From Opisthorchis felineus (Eukaryota > Platyhelminthes > Trematoda > Opisthorchiida > Opisthorchiidae): a stretch of 64,000 nt of DNA. The DNA lies in assembly GCA_004794785.1 (NCBI GenBank), contig SJOL01004021.1, forward strand, positions 110,503-174,502. Reading direction: 5' to 3'. A program made the position numbers and the translations under genes. Of this stretch, positions 49,601-62,063 are shown piece after piece. Under the pieces are notes generated by a model that had not been told where the DNA came from, made no database searches, and saw only the letters and a program-made list of their open reading frames with translations. Positions within the stretch are counted from its first letter, which is position 1. The number at the start of each line of letters is the position of its first letter.

Positions 49601-50719
49601 ATTTAATCATTGTTTGTTGTGCAAAACTCAAGTCGTAGATAGTTCTGCACAATGGGAAAATACGGGGCTCCTTCCACTCTTGCTTCCTCCCCGAACCGAA
49701 GGAAATCGTGACATTTTTTTGCAGCTAAACTGTACTTAAACAGAAGACGCAACTGCTCTTCAGGGAGTTACTTCACCGCTTTTCCAGGTCTAAAGACATT
49801 TTCATCACGGAAGATAAGCTGATAAAAAGAGTTGGCGGATTTGATACCAATTTCTGCATCGAATGAATATGACGATAGTTTTCTTCAGCTGTTGGTAACT
49901 AAGACGGAATACTCAGCACATAAACAATTGAGAAACGCGAAACACTGTGAGCATAAGGGTTTGCTGCTCTTGCTGTAGTTTTCATGACCAGTTACTCTTT
50001 TATCCTCATTAGTACGGAATTATCAACTAGCGTGGTTTCTAAGGGACATGGCCAACAGTAACGTAAACCGCCAAAGATTACACTTTTTGAACTTGGTATG
50101 TGTTTACTTGTACCACTCCGTTGAAGAAATCTTAGAGAATGTCATAGTCAATGAAGCAACTCCGTGCAAAGCTGAATGGGCCCGCTCACAAAACTTTTTG
50201 AGCCCAGGGAAATGTCAAATTCTATCCAGTTTAGGCCATTGGCAATAGCACTTGCATAAAAAACGCTGCATTCTATCAAAAATTATTGAATGAATGCTTC
50301 AAGTGGTACCACAAACTCAAGAATAGAATAGTAGTAAGCAATACTTCGACCACCAGAGGCGTTCTTTTCCAGGGGCTAGCTAATTGCAGTAACCAGACGG
50401 TATAGAATGATTCAAACCTGCCGCCTACTCTAGGAAACAAAAACAGCCATTGCTTGAACGACGCACTGTTTTTCTGTCGTGTGCAGGTGCCTGCTACCCC
50501 ACAAAGAAATCAGTTATCAGACACACCCAATCAACCATGTCAACGCAGTGCTACGAGCAACGGACTCCCAAATCATTAGCAACACTGAGTCATCCCGAAG
50601 GACCACGAAACAGGGTTCACTGTGAATGCAAGCGAACAAAGTTCACGATGGATGGAATGGAAAAGATAAGTATCAAGGCCATCTGAGAAAGGGTAAAAGC
50701 CCTAAGCTTCGAACTGGTT

Positions 50720-50992
50720 TAATAGCAAACAAGGACCAAGCAGTTACAAGCAATCAGACACGAAGTTAAAAATCTCATCTGCACAGAGTTGTTAAAAATT
50801 GGACATTCTTACGCGTCATTTTGAACCTTCCTAGACGTTCATTGAATGATAAACAATAGCAAACGAACAGTACAAATCGGTTCCCTAATTTCCGTAACAA
50901 ATGTCAGCTTCCATCAGATGCGGGGAGGAGCTTGGGCATAAGATCATAGACTAATTGTATGCATCATTAGTAATATACACCGGTACACAACA
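50720..50992 (-). repeat. 3' LTR of gypsy element 2
   Basis: This shares strings with 53950-54170: GTTACAAGC(A/C)AT, ATCTCATCT(G/T)CACA, CATTCT(T/C)ACGC and AGTAATATACAC. On the element strand it begins TGTTGTGTACCGGTG after a GAAGGGGGA polypurine tract. Its TATATTACT-x-ATGA section also matches the LTR start of element 1, which links the two families. Confidence 0.75.
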
Positions 50993-51116
50993 TCCCCCTT
51001 CAAAGGTCGCTTGAATGCCATCAATGTTCCATTATTTTCAATTAAGTCGGCCTCAGCAGCTGATCTATTGGACACCTCTTTTGGCACATCATTCTAATAT
51101 CGAAGCTGGAGGCCGC

Positions 51117-51515
51117 CTACATTTTTCTACCATCTACTAGCCTGAATTGCATAAACGACCCATTGATGGTCGGTAAAATCATGCGGACCTTGCCACCTAA
51201 TGCGCAAACTCCGAGACCCCATCCACTGCTTTCAGGATTCTGATGATCTTCCCATTCAACCTTCGCACTTATAGTGAATTGTTGTGCATCACTACATGCC
51301 GTTTTCTGCTTAGTTCTTCCTTGAACAGCATTCAAGTTTTCTCGAGCTCTACTCCCTTCCCCTCCTAGATCCTCAGGAGACAGGCGTGCTGTCAGATACA
51401 ACATAATTTCCTGCACAACTTGAAGGAGCAAATAGCTACCGCACACCAAGAATAATGTGGACATTCCCGCGGTGGCCTGGATCGACGCTCGAGTTACCAA
51501 CAACACCACCGGCAA
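51117..51515 (-). pseudogene. Integrase C-terminal region of gypsy element 2
   Basis: A 132-codon open stretch on the minus strand. TARLSPEDLGGEGSRARE aligns with ATRLSPEGLGKERRKAGE of element 1 (about 28747-28800), and NAVQGRTKQK is the usual basic region that follows. It continues the integrase core upstream in a shifted frame. Confidence 0.75.
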
Positions 51516-51524
51516 AGTAACCTC

Positions 51525-52020
51525 TCAATCACCCTGCGCGGCCGCCAGCCACCCCTTAATCTTTCGGTAAATGCGTTTGGTTGGGCCGTCTGTTGGCCGG
51601 TAAGAAGGTGTTGGCCTCAGCTGCAAGCAGCTTTTGAACGCTTCGGTCTCGAGGCGATGCTCCCGATTCGTTAGGACCACTTTTAGTAACCCGTGTTTTG
51701 CCACAACATGATGCATGACCATTCTACTGTTCGTCGTCGCCCGTTGGTCGGGTACGACTGTCGCTTTGGCCTAACGCGATGAAAGTTCTGTCATTATTGC
51801 AACGTATTGACTCCCGTTGGCCGTCATCGGATAGGGGCTCAGAACATCAACGGACCATAACTCTCTGATCCCTTATACAAGGGTAAGTTCAACGGTGTGG
51901 GTTGCTACTGCATCCCCTTTTATCAGCTGGTACAGCTTATAGGCCAACATATAATCCATTAACTCACTTCCGTACCCGACCTTTAGGTCCTCTGCCGAAA
52001 CAAGTCATATGTCTTGGTGC
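51525..52020 (-). pseudogene. Integrase core remnant of gypsy element 2
   Basis: In element order, the zinc-finger region reads AYKLYQLIKG where element 1 and relatives have C-x2-C; both cysteines are tyrosine. Then comes LWSVDVLSPYPM with the first catalytic Asp, an internal stop after TELSSR, MVMHHVVAKHG, VVLTNREHRLE (second Asp changed to Asn), and DGPTKRIYRK where Lys stands in place of the catalytic Glu. Two of three catalytic acids and the zinc ligands are gone. Confidence 0.85.
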
Positions 52021-52177
52021 ACCCTCTTGTGCTATCTTATGGCATTTGACGATAAGCTTCTGACGCAAGATGCGAGTTCAATTTCATCCACCGCGTTCTT
52101 AATAATCTTTCCGTCCAACAAGGCAGCTGCAGTCTTCAGAAATGCGAGATCCTACCGCTGTAGTTGCACAGCATTAG

Positions 52178-52603
52178 TCAGGATACTACTGGCATATTCG
52201 ATGATCCCATCTGTTTTAAGAATGCACCTATATCTCGGTCGCAAGCGTCCGCTGCGACAGTAAACCTATACTCGATCCTGGGTGGTTCGAGTGTCGACTT
52301 CTGATTCAGCATCCGTGCTTTGATGCGTTCAAAGTCGTAGTGCGCACCCTTTGTCCATTCGAACATCCTATTTTGCTGCAAAAGGTCGTGTCGCAGAGCA
52401 GCAATCACGCTGGAATCAATCAAAAACCAGTCATAGTATACTGCGCGTCCGAGAAACTGCCGCAATTGCAACCTTGAATTTGGCTTCACCTTGGCTTCAA
52501 TAATCCGCAGGCCAGCTTTCCGAATACTCCTCAGTACGGCGTTCACATGAATGCCGTCTCCTGGTTTCTTGGCGTTAAAGACAACGACGTCGTCTTCATA
52601 CAT
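52178..52603 (-). pseudogene. Reverse transcriptase end and RNase H start, gypsy element 2
   Basis: This 141-codon frame starts with MYEDDVVVFN, the YxDD motif C region. LRSIRKAGLRIIEAK follows and then jumps straight to LRQFLGRAVYY; in element 1 about 30 residues lie between these blocks, so this is an in-frame deletion. FEWTKGAHYDFERIK and FTVAADACDRDIGAFLKQ show the start of RNase H with its first Asp. The remaining RNase H motifs are not visible downstream. Confidence 0.85.
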
Positions 52604-53270
52604 GCCAACATTTGGTAGTCCCTTCGGTTAACAAAGCACCAGCCTCCGAAATGTAAATGTTGCCCACGACAAATCGAAAACAACCACCTAAGTTGATATT
52701 TGGTGTCCCTAACAGGGAAAGCCGATTGCTTTCGATCATCTGACTTGGTAGCTGGTTGTCATAATTAACAACACAATTTGAGCACTGTGATATATGTGAT
52801 CGTTGGAGTGATTCGAAAATCTCCGCAACCAAAAGGACAACAACAACCCGTTTTACAGATAACTAGTTCAAAGGCCAAAAATCCACGCGAAACCAATACA
52901 TCCTGTTCCCCTTCTTTACAAGCACAACCGGGTGTTGTGCGCACTGTTGGCTTTCGCGATTGTGCCACTTCCCAACATTTGCTGAATCCGTTTACGGACC
53001 TCTTTTGCTGTGTGGGAGCGGTAGATGACGGGGTCGTGAGGTCCAAAACGTTCGGTCGAAAGGGATATTTCGCCTTCGATCCCTGATCGGATCTTTATTG
53101 TCTGTAAACACTTCGGAATAATCCTCGACCAGTCTGTGCTTACGGAACATTACAAAGCAGAAGCTTTTGGGGACGCAGTTCACTAAAGACAGAGTGAACC
53201 GAACCGTTTCCATTGACAGGCGGCCGGGTACTGCTACACTGATTCTCCCAGTAGCCAGGCGTGCCACAGT
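52604..53270 (-). pseudogene. Protease/linker and reverse transcriptase N-terminal remnant, gypsy element 2
   Basis: Broken frames on the minus strand. LVEDYSEVFTDNKDP (in 52992-53267) is the usual linker between protease and reverse transcriptase. RKRIQQMLGSGTI (with KANSAHN after it) corresponds to the start of the polymerase domain. TPNINLGGC and a TFTFRRLVLC-like end (52.6-52.7 kb) correspond to the region of element 1 before motif C. No intact protease active site was found. Confidence 0.65.
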
Positions 53271-53449
53271 CGTGGCAGTGGCTGGCTCAAATGTGCCTCA
53301 ACAATTATGTCCTCTTGGTGGCAAGCTGTTTGGTTATTCGGTCCATTGGCGTCCACAGATCCTCCACTGATGAATCATGATATTTCCTTGACCGCAACGT
53401 AGACAGCTAAACCACAGGCAATCCCGGTACCGGATGCTTCAGCTCAATC

Positions 53450-53903
53450 CACGCTTAAGCGTTTGGTTACTATTGCCAGCCGCAACCGGGCCCCAAGCTC
53501 TGGCTGCACGTCGTTGACAAACTGGTCAGACAGCAACTACTGGCGCGACATTCCCTTCAGTCACGGCAAGGCACGATCTAGATGTGGCAGACCGGCTATG
53601 AAAATTTTCGGGTTGCATCCCGGTTCCATCCTATTCTCTTTGAACGGCCTTTTAGCCTCCTTGTGGTCGACCGGTTTGTCAAACTCCGCCGCGGCCCAGT
53701 TAATCTTCCTAGGGCATCTTCTAGCCTCAACCAGGGTCGCCTTCACCGGATGCCTTAGGGCGGCCATTATTACCGCCAATTTACCTCGGTCGGTCTTAAG
53801 TCAAGCCAACTCCACACCTTCGTCGAGGTCCTCCAAGAATGTCCGCACATCCCCGTCGTTAAACGTTTGTGGCACCTCGACCTTCATCCGTACCGTAGTC
53901 ATG
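53450..53903 (-). pseudogene. Gag remnant of gypsy element 2
   Basis: On the minus strand a frame starts MTTVRMKVEVPQTFNDGDV, ends early at a stop after VELA, and resumes as LAVIMAALRHPVKATL and FDKPVDHKEAKRPFK, then MEPGCNPKIFI and LDRALP followed by a stop. The later part aligns with the gag remnant of element 1. A degraded zinc-knuckle-like C-x2-C then H-x4-C pattern may follow near 53.37-53.40 kb. The long plus-strand frame at 53463-53951 is its antisense shadow. Confidence 0.75.
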
Positions 53904-53949
53904 GGACCAAGTGGAAATTGGAAAAAAATTCGCTACGTAGCCATTTGTT

Positions 53950-54170
53950 AAAAAACGGGAATTTAGCGGTTACAAGCCATTAGAGACAAAAGGAAGCATC
54001 TCATCTTCACAAAGTTTTCGGAAAATGAACATTCTCACGCTTCTTTTTAAACTGTTGTGTAAGTTCACTGCAAACCAAACGAGTAGATGAACACTGCAAA
54101 ATGCACCCTGATTTTTGTAGTGACCTTTACATAGCATGCTGCTTCAGTAATATACACAGACACCCGGAAA
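53950..54170 (-). repeat. 5' LTR of gypsy element 2
   Basis: Partner of the repeat at 50720-50992 and shorter by some 50 nt through internal indels. On the element strand it ends before TGGCTACGTAGCG, a candidate primer-binding site. Confidence 0.7.
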
Positions 54171-55379
54171 TCAACCAGTATGGAGAAAAGTTAACTCGCA
54201 AATCATTAGCAGCGCCCAGGAAATCGATCAATGATCAGTCAAGATCGACCTTTTCTTGAAACATGCACGTGTAACAACGGTGCATTTCCAACACTAATGC
54301 TCCCATCTCGACTGTTGATGGAAAGTTTGCAACCAAATTACTTAACGCAGTGAGCGCCTTCATTACGCTTCATTCTACCAATACTGCATGCAGTTGGAAA
54401 GCAGCTTACTTTAGTGTTTCTATATCCGTCCATCTATAGGCAACTTATTTGCCAGGATTCAATCATCTCTCAGGTTGGCAACTTGTCTTCAACTGAATGG
54501 CTTAAGTAATTTGGATATTTCGTTGCAGTTTGTCTTTACAGTTATCAGAAAAATCATGCCAAAACTGGGTCATCCCAAGAGTTAAGGCCAGCTCACATTT
54601 CTCCATTCTGTCCGTGGCGAAATTCTCGGGGATTTTGAGGGACTTCGCGGACCACATTTTCATACCCAACTCATTCTTGAAAAATGAGTCAAGGTACTGA
54701 ACCCTGCATACGCTGGAACTACTGCACCTTTGAATATACATAGTGCAAACTACAAATTGATACCCAAATTCCTCATGAAGGTAATTCTGGCGACTCTGGA
54801 ACTTTAGCCAGTGAGCACGCCTGAATGCGAAGTTTGAAACCTCAACTGCGCCGATACATTTGTGACAAAGCGACGCAAAGGTTGCTTTACTATATTAATT
54901 TCCTTAATTTTGTGGAAGTATATTTGTCTAATCAGAACAAGATTTTTAGATTGCCTTGAGAATGGCTATTCGCATGGATGAAGCAAACCCAGCTGTCTTT
55001 TTTGGAACTGAAACTATCCTACCGGCGAACACAAAGAGCTACATGGAGCAGTCACTGGTGGACAAAGGCAACTAGATGTACGGTAATGAGTAGGCAATGT
55101 GTTGACAGCAAACAGCAAAAGAAATATAGAAGAGAAATACCTAAAACTTCGCCTTCCGTCAGATGCTTACGCATCAGACTGGAGCATGGCCAACATAAGG
55201 GGACTAGAAGATTTATATAACTTCCCATAAAACCGGGCCACAGAATATTCAACGTATGAGTTTGTGTATTCAAAAGAGGTTATAACCTAAAGAACGAACA
55301 GAATGTGCCAACGAGGTCCGGTTGCCCCAAATGCCGACCTCCGGATTACCCAGGATCGTCCTTTGTCAAACCTTTCTTC
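54171..55379. other. Tail of copy 3 after gypsy element 2
   Basis: Non-coding sequence between the gypsy element and the start of copy 4. I could align only its right end (ACCACTGATCAACCGTCAG at 55381, compare ACCACTGATCCTACGACAAT at 31661) with copy 2. A short frame at 54978-55220 is unremarkable. Roughly 2 kb of copy 3 between 48.6 kb and here has no clear partner in copy 2. Confidence 0.4.
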
Positions 55380-57889
55380 AAACCACTGATCAACCGTCAG
55401 ACCCCCCTTCCAAACACGAATATAAACGATGTCTAGCGGCGTGTAGTAACTGGCGAAATTATTGTTTTTTCCTCACAGATTGATTTGAGAGTAGTCGGGG
55501 AGTCCTATGAGAATATATTTTAGTTCACATCATAATAGCCACAGAACGGGGAAATTTCTAAAATTAGCTTTGCTTTTGTTTTAATATTAGTCTATAATCG
55601 AAATTTTTCCGATGGTGTATGACGTGCCTTAGGACTGGAAGTGGGGCTTCTTCTTGACTGTAGATGACTTAAAGAGACCGGGCAGTTTACCCGATAGAAT
55701 AAAGGAATGACATAATTGCTTCACAGATCCAAAATTACAAACTTTATTGTGATGAAATTCGGTGGCCCGATTTTTATCTTGTTGAAAAGGGACACCACAG
55801 AATCACGCTGATTTCCATTAAAGAAACAGTTATTCGCCGACTACCAAACTCACACTTTCCAGCCTTTTCCCGCTTCGGTCGCCTACGCTTTTTGCTGCAA
55901 AGTGTAAATACCACGACAAATAACAAAAACACAAATTGTTTTTCCAAACTTCATGGAGGAGTTAGTTAATCGAACGTGCTAATATTTCGACTTGAGGCGG
56001 TTAGGAATGGGGTCCTTGGCACAGGTTTCCTGATAACTAAACACACAATGTTGGACAGGCACGATCCTACAGAGCCTGACGTTCTTCGGAAGACTTTTGA
56101 AGGAAGATATCTGCAGCTCGTTATTCTATCCCATTTCGGCTACAAGTGAGTCACAAAGGCAAACTTAGTCTATTCACAAATATTTTGTATTGTCGCATAG
56201 GAAAATAACTTATTTTGGAACGTTTTTCAATAATTTAACGGAGCACAAATGTTAGTGTTAGCCAACTTTTCACTTACTACTAATAGCATCGGACAACAGC
56301 GCGTTGACGATCAATTTTGGAGGAATAATCGATTTCGATCATTTGTCATGAAAGCTCGTATAGTAAGGCTGTTTGGATCAACAGGGAATATTCGGATTCG
56401 AAATATCACAGAGTGTATCAGCTGGTTATTGTTTCGTGGACTACCTGCAGTTTTTGATAGTTTTGTTCCAAAACTGAGAACCTTGTAAAACTTCCAAAAA
56501 ACTGTAAGTAGCTCAGTTCACTCTGAACCTTTAGCCTGAGAAACTGACATTCGACGGGACAGTAAAAAATTGGGTAACCACGTAGTTTTCGCTTTGTATT
56601 TGGAGGAAGAATGGCAGTTTATCTTTTCCATGTGTGAACTACTCACACGTTTGATCAACCGCGCGTGGTCGAATGATTAAACAATTGAATGCATTTGAAT
56701 TCAGTCGCATTTCATTGAAGAGGCGTGAGATGCGCACTGTAAATTATTTTCAATACAAAATAAAGCAGTTTCACAGTCCCTCTCCGCGTTTAAACATGGA
56801 TTGGTTTCAAATACAGGACGATTCTCCGGTTGATTATTTTGGCGGAGTTCGACTTGGGTGACTAGAGTCACTAGACCACAACAGATTAAGGTACTTAGAT
56901 ACTGACACAGGACAGGTTGTACTTCTAGGATGATCAAATTTCAGTAAGATGTGAGAAATACTACATACGGCTCTTGTAATCTAAATGCTTACTTACCCGC
57001 CGCCTCCTTCTTGGATGCACGGCTGTTCAGTTTCAATCAATAAAATTCATTAGGTTCCAAGAATGCAAAGTCAATAACATTGGAGTCGACTGATCACTTT
57101 TCTAAGTGCAATAAGTGCTAATCTGAAGAACTATAGGTCCTGTTTTCCGCTGACTATAGTTGTTCGAGTCCAGCTTTACAGACACGCTTCAGAAAACCTG
57201 ACGCATTGAAAAATAGTACCATTCTTGTAGAGGAGCAGAAAAATTCAATCTGTAGAGTGAGGAAGCATGGCATGAAAACCTGTGTAAAAGAGAGCATAAC
57301 TTCCAGCTTCTACTACTTCCTCTGGATTGTGGTATGATTCTTCCTCATGCCAAAAATGATGAACCGGCGCTATACAATGAAAAAACCTCTGTACCGGAGC
57401 TACAAACATCCATTTAATCTTCATTAACTGGATTCAAGTGTGATCACTCTCATCACTTGGCCTTCAACTAGTTTTTGGTCAACTGGTCTGTCAACATCAT
57501 CGTAATATGTAAGCGTGAATTCATGCAAAATCTCTCAAAACTATTTCCGGACTCTTGACTGATGTTTCCTGATGGGATCTGAAGCCGGGGTTTAGAAAGA
57601 CTCTCGGGCCAATTCAGTAAAACTGGGCAGAATTCTTAGCTCTCACTGACTGGCATGGGGAATTTTGGCGGAGAAAATTTGCATATTTTGTCACTGAGTG
57701 TGATAACTAACCCAAGACCACCCAATGAATATAACATCCTCTCGCTCTAAAGACTTGGAAGGACGCCTTTTTCTTGTTTACGTATATTCATGTTTGGGCT
57801 TCCTTCATAAACAAATATAATACTATATTTTACCTACTGAAACAATTTATCTGACTGTTTGGTCCAGCTACTTAAAGTCGTAGCGTGAT

Positions 57890-57915
57890 TTCACGGGGGG
57901 CTGGGGGGTGGGTGC
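57890..57915 (+). other. G-rich tract, possible quadruplex
   Basis: GGGGGGCTGGGGGGTGGG is an isolated G-run cluster in AT-rich DNA. It could form a G-quadruplex if a six-G run is split. The matching part of copies 2 and 3 shows no such tract. Confidence 0.6.
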
Positions 57916-59299
57916 AACGCCATTTTTCATCTTGATTGCGTTGAGTACTTTAGAGGCGTGATAATTTAGCGCTTATCGATTTGGAGTTTTCCTGCAGCTG
58001 GGCAAGCTTAACCCTGTTGACCTGTGAACCAAGCGTTATGGTTTTATATTTAGAAGCCATTGGTGAGAGTCTATACCCACGTGTATTCGCCGCCTTTGCG
58101 TGAAATAAAATAACACCACGCTTAATTTGGGGTGAATAAAAAGTACGCCACTGTGGAAGTCCGCGTGTTCGTCTTCTTAAGACGTGCTGAAAGCACATCG
58201 CATATTTCCCTTTTAAGATTCAAATCCAGGTAAATACAGTCTCAATACTGCGTAAAGCATAGAAAACACTTCTATCTTATAATGGCAACAAGAAGGTGAC
58301 AGCTAATCATTCTGCATGAAAGCCATTGCCGGTGTCCAGTTCAAGATGACGGTTCAACCCCGTTAATATATGTGCCTGGAAAGCTACTTTGTATAATGTT
58401 TGCATTTACGAAGTATCCGTATCTGGAAGAAATCTGCGACCTGCTTTGGTCGACGATCAAATTAGTTACTCAGCGGAATCACTGTAAGGCATGTGTTTGC
58501 TGATATAAGGCCATGGTAAACTGGTGAATTCAACTGCTGGAATTCCACTTGCCCCCGTTACTCCGCATCCCCTTGACTGCTAACGCTCAAATCCTAGGCT
58601 TCCGCAATTGCACTGGTGAAGTTGCAGTGAACCATGTTCACAATCACCATGTTAGTGGGTTGTACGCCTTTGTCCCAAGGAGATTATGATCGGCTACATT
58701 GTTCATGGCGTTTCTAAGGCAAAAATGTAGATCACTGCAAATCATTAAGGCGAGCTAAAGCTGTCATAAGAAGCTGACGAGTGCTGAAACCTGGTATGTT
58801 TCATACTGTTGAGACTAGCCCGCTAAAATTCACGTACCTGATGCTCTGAATTTACGGGAGCATGTGCAACGACTATCCACAAGAAATAGACCGCAAAAAC
58901 GGAATGTTCCAAAAGTTCACTAATCAGAAAATAAACCCTGCACAGAGCTTTCTAACCCACTTTAGTGCAAGCACTGCGTGATTTAGAAAAAGTACATTAA
59001 AACAGTAGTCATTAAATGACGATATATCACATGAGTTCCAGTAGATTCTATTCCACCACGGGGCTTTAATTATGGGAATTCACTCATAGCTTTTGACTGC
59101 AAGTGGGGTCAATGTCTGCCATCAAACTTCTGGCGTTTAGCCGCAAGCCCAAAAAGTAGCACCACACCAGAATGGAATGGCCGCAGCCTCAATAGGCACT
59201 TACCGTTCCAACATTCGCGAAAGCCATATTAACGAGGCCTAAATATTTAAAGATATATTTTGGTGGACATAAATTTATGGCAGTACTGTGATGTGAATA

Positions 59300-60710
59300 A
59301 TCCCGACAGAAATGGTATGAGATAAATATCACAAAGAGTATGGCGAATTCTGTATGTGAATGGTCATTAAAAAAGTAAAGAGCGAACACTTCGCAGGTGG
59401 AACAACTTCAATGTGACCTGTCTATTTTTTTACTATTTTGCGCGGCATGGCCGTGGGCGTACAAAGCGGAGCACGAGGGTGCTCAGGTACATTATTCGTG
59501 GAACCAAAGAGCAACCGTGGTTGGCAAGAAAATTTCTGGTTTCCTTGTAAGCAACACAGTCATAAGGCCATTGTTAGCACAATTTTGCTCTGTTTCATCT
59601 ATTTTGCGGCCACATAAGTGCGGAAACTTAATGAAGTATGTACTTTGTCAGGCTGAATTTATGAAACTCTACAATCGCCAGCATTAACTGACGGACCTAA
59701 CTCTATCTAACTATGGTTCTAATCTTGATAGGTGATGATGGCGATGATACTTCTGCCAATCTCAACTGACAGCGGTGAATATGTTAGATAATTGGTAGGT
59801 TGAGGAGATTTTGGAATTTTCAGTTTAGGTTTCCTTCCGTAAATGATGCCATTTTGTGCCGATAACCAAAATGAAGCTTTTCTATCTTTACTGGGAACCA
59901 TCAGCAGTGAGTACCTTATGAATTTCCGGGGCGTTCCGAGCCCCAAATCACCACACTGGTAGTTTTGATAGTTAAACATTCACAAGTTAAGTTATACGTC
60001 CAACTTTTTTGTCGTTATTCGGGGAATAAGCACCACTTTATCCTGTTTCAGTGTAAATTAATCGTACTTCTTAACCGATAGCAGCCGAGCATTTATTAGC
60101 AGCGACGTCGTGAGATTTGCACTCTCGCTGATTCCTAATATGGACGAAACGGCTGAACACTGTATCTCGGCCTTCCAACGCAGATAGATAAGTTTCGCAT
60201 ACGTTCTCGCATATTAACCCTGTTTCTCTGAAATTGCTAATGTTCCCCAGAAAACCACTTCTTCCGCAAGACATGGACGTTCTGTCTTAATCTTCACTGT
60301 TGCTTATTTGAAACCCTGGAGGTCAATACTTAGTAGGCATTCTAGTCGCTAATCGTTGGGTTTAGAAACTGCTCAAGCTACCTCTAGCTTTACTGATTCA
60401 AGGACAAGACCGTTATGTAGTCTGAATTAGACGCTAAAAGTTGCTTTCATCAGATACCAGGTCAATATCACCCGCGTGCGCGGGTGACAGAGTAGCCCTA
60501 ACACAGGCCAAGGGCGTCAAATTCTCAGATCAATCCATCCTACAATACAGTAATCCCCTCCACAGAATTTCCACCTCATTTGCGTGTTGATGCAAGACAT
60601 CCGACAGAGTGGGCCTATCTGACGATGGAGTATTGGTCAAAGCATTTAGTGAGCTACCTGAATACATGAAGTTTGAAGGCTGAATTGAGACTATGTTCAG
60701 GTTCTCGTTT
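59300..60710. other. Copy-4-specific segment, about 1.4 kb
   Basis: The anchors ATTAACGAG-CCTAAA and AGGCTG/GGGCTG-TTTC are about 0.15 kb apart in copy 3 (38.83-39.0) but about 1.6 kb apart here. The extra DNA holds a 96-codon plus frame (59397-59687), an 86-codon minus frame (59719-59979) and a GC-rich hairpin. None matches a known family. Unidentified insertion or copy-3 deletion. Confidence 0.4.
60468..60487. repeat. GC-rich hairpin (9-bp perfect arms)
   Basis: TCACCCGCG and CGCGGGTGA flank a 2-nt TG centre. This is the most GC-rich perfect palindrome noticed and it lies inside the copy-4-specific segment. Confidence 0.8.
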
Positions 60711-62063
60711 CCATCGAACTGTGCCTCACGCTGGCTTTAAATGGATAATTTTGAACATTACCTGACCCAGTTTGGGTAAGTGCATAGTGCAAAAAATTTT
60801 GGGATGCCTGGTTAGACTGAAAATAGGCTGTTTTTTGCGGATAACCACGTACAATGTTGCTGAAATCCCTTTGACAGCCCACGTTCTGTTTCAGCCTTAT
60901 TCGCCCTCAGCAGGTAGGCGCATTCCCTCAGGTTCCGTCAAGAATATGGTCTAGTAAAACCCTGATTGGACGCAACTTGCGAATACACCTATTTGCACAC
61001 TAACTTCCACACATCCTATCGCGAAGTTTTCAACACACATGTAAGTAATCTTCCGTAGAGAAAATGTACTGCGTTATTTCGACTAGCGTGACAACAGAAA
61101 CAATAGGCAACTTTTATGCAGTATATCGAGTTTCACACTGAATCGTCATATTTCTATCTAACTCATTAGCAGGTGACGTCTGCTAGGAACGGTAATCATC
61201 CCAAACAGGTCTCCCAAGCAGGCGGACGTTGAATCCGATGCGATAAACAAAGGAAAGTGATTTCGAATTGCTGTAGGGGGCACTATGTCTCAGAACTGAA
61301 CTTGAACTACGTGCTGAGTCGACAACTTTGACCACCGCGATGGTTTCAGTAGATAGAGACAAGTTCCCTCAGTTGGGGGTGGAAGTTTCACAAATTAGAC
61401 TTTTGCTAGGTATATTCATTGGTTTTCATCCGGACTGTTTACTGTAAATCGGGCAATAAATTTTCTGTCCCGTTCATTACAGAAGCACTGATGGTTTGAG
61501 GATAAGTATAGACCATTGTTTAGGGTTAACTTATTTTCCGGTGGCGAAACCTCCAGACTGTTGTTGAAGAATAAAAAATAGATTTACGAAATAAGAACGC
61601 AGCTTTATTTCTGTTAGATAGACGGCTTCTGGTAAGCTTATGGGACTGGATCATTGTGTTTTGCTTTGATGATGGTTTGTACTCATATGTTCTCTGCAGT
61701 ATTTATGCCTAGTTGTACCGAATAAGCTGTTTCTATGACTAGTTATAACAAACAAACTTCCCAATTGAGCACAGTTTTGCATTTGTAACTAAACTGTTTC
61801 GAATGTTATAGTTTCCTTTAAAAGCAAGCAGCCGAATTACAACAATAGATGTTACTCACTATCAAAACTTCGCACTTTTGCCCACTGATCTACAAATCCA
61901 ACGGAATGTTTTGTGTGTATGAGTTGTTTGCAGAAGTAATCTATCTGTATTCCAACGAACGTTCTACAAAAAACATGCAAAGTCGCACGGGGAAATTCTC
62001 TCCTAAACTAGTGTCTGTAACAAAATTATGCAAGTGACTGCCGATCATAAATAACGACTTTTC

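Larger units (their letters stand above)
35380..50719. repeat. Segmental duplication copy 3, main part
   Basis: The most complete unit. It starts at AACACGAGTATGAACAACTTTGAAC (truncated here to its landmark role) and first matches both copy 2 (31.66-34.3) and copy 4 (55.4-58). From about 38 to 42.2 kb it matches copy 4 only (AAACCCTGATTGGAC at 39134 and 60957; ACAACAGAAAC-type block; AGTTACCAGC/CGTTACCACC at 41316 and 62906). From 42.3 to 48.6 kb it matches copies 1 and 2. It ends at the minus-strand gypsy element, after which a remnant continues to 55.37 kb. The largest minus-strand frame (39083-39601, 172 codons) is not kept in copy 4, so it is probably not a gene. Confidence 0.8.
50720..54170 (-). 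mobile_element. Ty3/gypsy LTR retrotransposon 2, degenerate, about 3.45 kb
   Basis: This minus-strand relative of element 1 is bounded by similar terminal repeats. In its own 5'-to-3' order it carries gag, a protease/linker region, reverse transcriptase, RNase H and integrase remnants. It is shorter than element 1: about 30 codons are missing between the palm of the reverse transcriptase and QFLGRA, and other parts are collapsed. It interrupts duplication copy 3 at a place where copy 2 (about 31 kb) has no element, so it inserted after duplication. Confidence 0.88.

Noticed and set aside
53463..53951. 162-codon plus-strand frame
   Set aside because: It is the antisense shadow of the gag remnant of the minus-strand gypsy element, whose alignment to the other gag is clear.
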